The notes under the pieces were generated by a model, which saw only the letters and a program-made list of their open reading frames with translations, was not told the origin of the DNA and ran no database searches. From contig JALZVU010000019.1 of assembly GCA_023301795.1 (NCBI GenBank), positions 1 to 34,294 of the forward strand: 34,294 nt of DNA, read 5' to 3'. Position numbers and translations under genes: made by a program. Position 1 is the first letter of the stretch. Each line of letters begins with the position of its first letter. The stretch comes from Granulosicoccus sp. Lineage in GTDB: Bacteria > Pseudomonadota > Gammaproteobacteria > Granulosicoccales > Granulosicoccaceae. Shown in pieces: positions 32,740 through 34,294 of this stretch.

Positions 32740-34294
32740 GGGAGTACGACAATCTCCACTCGACGATTCAGGGCACGACCTTCTCGGGTATCGTTTGGTG
32801 CGACAGGGCGCTGCTGACCAAACCCTGTTGCCGACAAACGTTCGGCATTCATACCTGCACTACTCTCAAGAAAATTCACCGTGTTGGCTGCTCTAGCGAC
32901 TGACAACTCCCAGTTACTCGGGAAAAACGCTTGTAGATCACCGGTGACAGGAATGCTGTCGGTATGACCTTCAACCACAATGTTGTTCTCGACGTTTCGC
33001 AATGCCGAAGCAACACGAGTCATCAGGTCTCTGCCATCAGCGCTGAGCCTGGCGCGCCCTGAATTAAACAGTGCTCCACTAGGCAGGTTAACAACCACAC
33101 CGTTGTCGCCTTCGCGCACAGCCACATCAACGTTGTCGACTCCATTAGCGAGCAGCTCAGCGCTAATCTGCTGACTCAAAGCCGATGCTCGTACGCCACC
33201 ACTACCGGCCTGACTTTGCACGTCAGCCAGTTTGGCCGCTAGGTTCTCTGCAAGCGCTAACTGCTCACTCGCCGAGCTTTGAGCACCACTGAGCTCATCA
33301 CGCAGTTCCTGAGCGCCTGCTTCAGAATCGGCCAGCCGGGCTTCAAGATCGCCTTTTGCAGCATCAAGCTCAGAAAGCTGGGATGCCAATGCTTCCCGTT
33401 CGGCTGCGGAATCAGCCATTTGCTGCTCGATGTCAGCAACCGCGCTTTGGGTGCTAGTAAGGCGCTGTTCCAGCTCTTCACGCTCAGTGTTGGCTTCTGC
33501 CAGTTGCGACTCCAGGCTCTCTTTTTCGGATTGCACTGCCGCAAGCTGATCGTTTAGCGCCGTGGTGTCTTGCTCAAGGCTCGAGCGTAGGGTATTTATC
33601 TGACTAGCCCCTGTATCAACGGCCGATTGTAGCTCGTTAAGCTGACCTTCAAGCCCACCACTGCGCTCGTTAGCAGCACTGAGTTGAGCTTCAAGCTCTG
33701 CGCTCTGCGCGTTGGTTGCTGCAAGTTGCTCGTCTAGCGCTACGCGCTCAGCAATCGAGGCGTCCAGCTCGCTTTGCAGGGCCGCATTCTGCTCGCCCGA
33801 TGCTGCCAGCTGCGCTTCCAGTCCAGCACGCTGCTCTGCAGAGGTCGCAAGCTGCGCTTCCAGATCAGTGCCCAGAGAGGCCGCTGCCGACAACTGCTCT
33901 TCAAGAGCCAGTTGCTGCTCTGCAGCGGCGCTAATCTGACTTTCAAGATCACCTGTCAGGGCGCCTAATTCAACCACCTCGGCTTGCAATGTATCGCGTT
34001 CGGTACTAACCAGTGCCATCTGCGCTGACATATCGCTTACCTGCGACTGCACCGCATTATTGGACTCTAGCGCTGTAGCCGCTGCCTGCATAGTCTGGTC
34101 AAGCTCACCTTGCAACGCGCCCTTCTCAGTTTCAAGACCTGCGATTTGCTCACTCAACGACGCGTTGTCGGTTTCCAGAGTTGCCAGCTGCTCGTTCAGT
34201 GCTGCCTGCTCACTCTCCAGATCACCCAGTTGCGCAAGGGCTGCGTCTCGCTCGCCACGAACAGTGTCTACGCGATCTTTCACAAGCCCGTTGG
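32736..34294 (-). CDS. OmpA/MotB-family coiled-coil protein, 5' end outside window
   Basis: At least 518 residues; the frame stays open through the window edge, so the GTG at 34283 is probably internal and the true start lies beyond. Most of the visible protein is a long Ala/Gln/Glu/Leu coiled coil in exact 14-residue units. The C-terminal OmpA domain (about 120 residues) has the peptidoglycan-binding pattern LFNSGRARLSADG, VEGHTDSIPV, FPSNWELSVARAANTVNFL and ATGFGQQRPVAPNDT..NRRVEI, closest to MotB/OmpA types. It probably bridges the inner membrane and peptidoglycan, but the N-terminal anchor is not visible and no MotA-like gene is in the window. Its TGA overlaps the ubiX TTG start. Confidence 0.9.
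   Translation of the reverse strand, partial: NGLVKDRVDTVRGERDAALAQLGDLESEQAALNEQLATLETDNASLSEQIAGLETEKGALQGELDQTMQAAATALESNNAVQSQVSDMSAQMALVSTERDTLQAEVVELGALTGDLESQISAAAEQQLALEEQLSAAASLGTDLEAQLATSAEQRAGLEAQLAASGEQNAALQSELDASIAERVALDEQLAATNAQSAELEAQLSAANERSGGLEGQLNELQSAVDTGASQINTLRSSLEQDTTALNDQLAAVQSEKESLESQLAEANTEREELEQRLTSTQSAVADIEQQMADSAAEREALASQLSELDAAKGDLEARLADSEAGAQELRDELSGAQSSASEQLALAENLAAKLADVQSQAGSGGVRASALSQQISAELLANGVDNVDVAVREGDNGVVVNLPSGALFNSGRARLSADGRDLMTRVASALRNVENNIVVEGHTDSIPVTGDLQAFFPSNWELSVARAANTVNFLESSAGMNAERLSATGFGQQRPVAPNDTREGRALNRRVEIVVLP
33264..33515 (-). repeat. Second block of six 42-bp coiled-coil units
   Basis: Six more 14-residue units (LESQLAEANTEREE, LEQRLTSTQSAVAD, IEQQMADSAAEREA and so on) follow a 32-residue interruption after the first block. 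Another three units lie near 34074-34199. Confidence 0.75.
33612..33947 (-). repeat. Eight 42-bp (14-residue) coiled-coil units
   Basis: Eight consecutive 14-residue units with the pattern L-E-x-Q-L-x-A at their start (for example LEAQLATSAEQRAG, LEAQLAASGEQNAA, LDEQLAATNAQSAE). No residue is inserted or lost across all eight. Confidence 0.85.

Overview
The window looks like a chromosomal segment of a gammaproteobacterium, perhaps a marine or free-living one; the genus cannot be fixed from the sequence. Evidence is the set of gammaproteobacterial-type housekeeping genes: ArgA with fused kinase-like and GNAT domains, DusA, a UbiF-type hydroxylase, UbiX, a long membrane-anchored FadE and a FadL/VolA-type pair. 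It is gene-dense, with 22 protein genes (two cut by the window edges). I recognised no tRNA, rRNA, CRISPR array, insertion sequence or phage gene.

Region A (1-13080, minus strand) is one tight eight-gene operon. In transcription order it encodes: a secreted DUF4159 protein; a membrane VWA protein with a glutamine-amidotransferase-like domain; a secreted legumain/caspase-like (C13-type) protein whose catalytic Cys position is Ser; a secreted TPR protein with an intact HEXXH...E gluzincin site; a MoxR AAA+ ATPase; a DUF58 protein; a second, BatA-like, membrane VWA protein; and a large DUF4175-like membrane/coiled-coil protein that runs off the window. Several junctions are ATGA overlaps or gaps of 1 nt. 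The arrangement suggests a MoxR-driven cell-envelope complex with MIDAS-type VWA subunits and a periplasmic peptidase arm. This is the best candidate for an undescribed system.

Region B (13081-20557) is a lipid-acquisition block. FadL (outer-membrane fatty-acid channel), a VolA-like lipase lipoprotein and a secreted chalcone-isomerase-fold protein lie on the plus strand and converge on a minus-strand FadE. Together they could release, import, carry and oxidise fatty acids. A perfect 19-bp palindrome lies in the space between fadE and folE.

Region C (20558-26659) holds folE (plus) and then minus-strand genes: ubiF-like, dusA and an Atm1-type ABC exporter in a probable operon, followed by an orphan TctC/Bug-like binding protein with an odd five-residue repeat near its N-terminus.

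Region D (26824-34294) holds a 946-residue double-HtrA/PDZ protease with the architecture of eukaryotic Nma111, divergent from argA. Convergent to argA is the minus-strand group ompA/motB-like, ubiX and a LON-domain gene, separated from it by a two-way hairpin. The OmpA-like protein carries a long coiled coil built on an exact 14-residue period.
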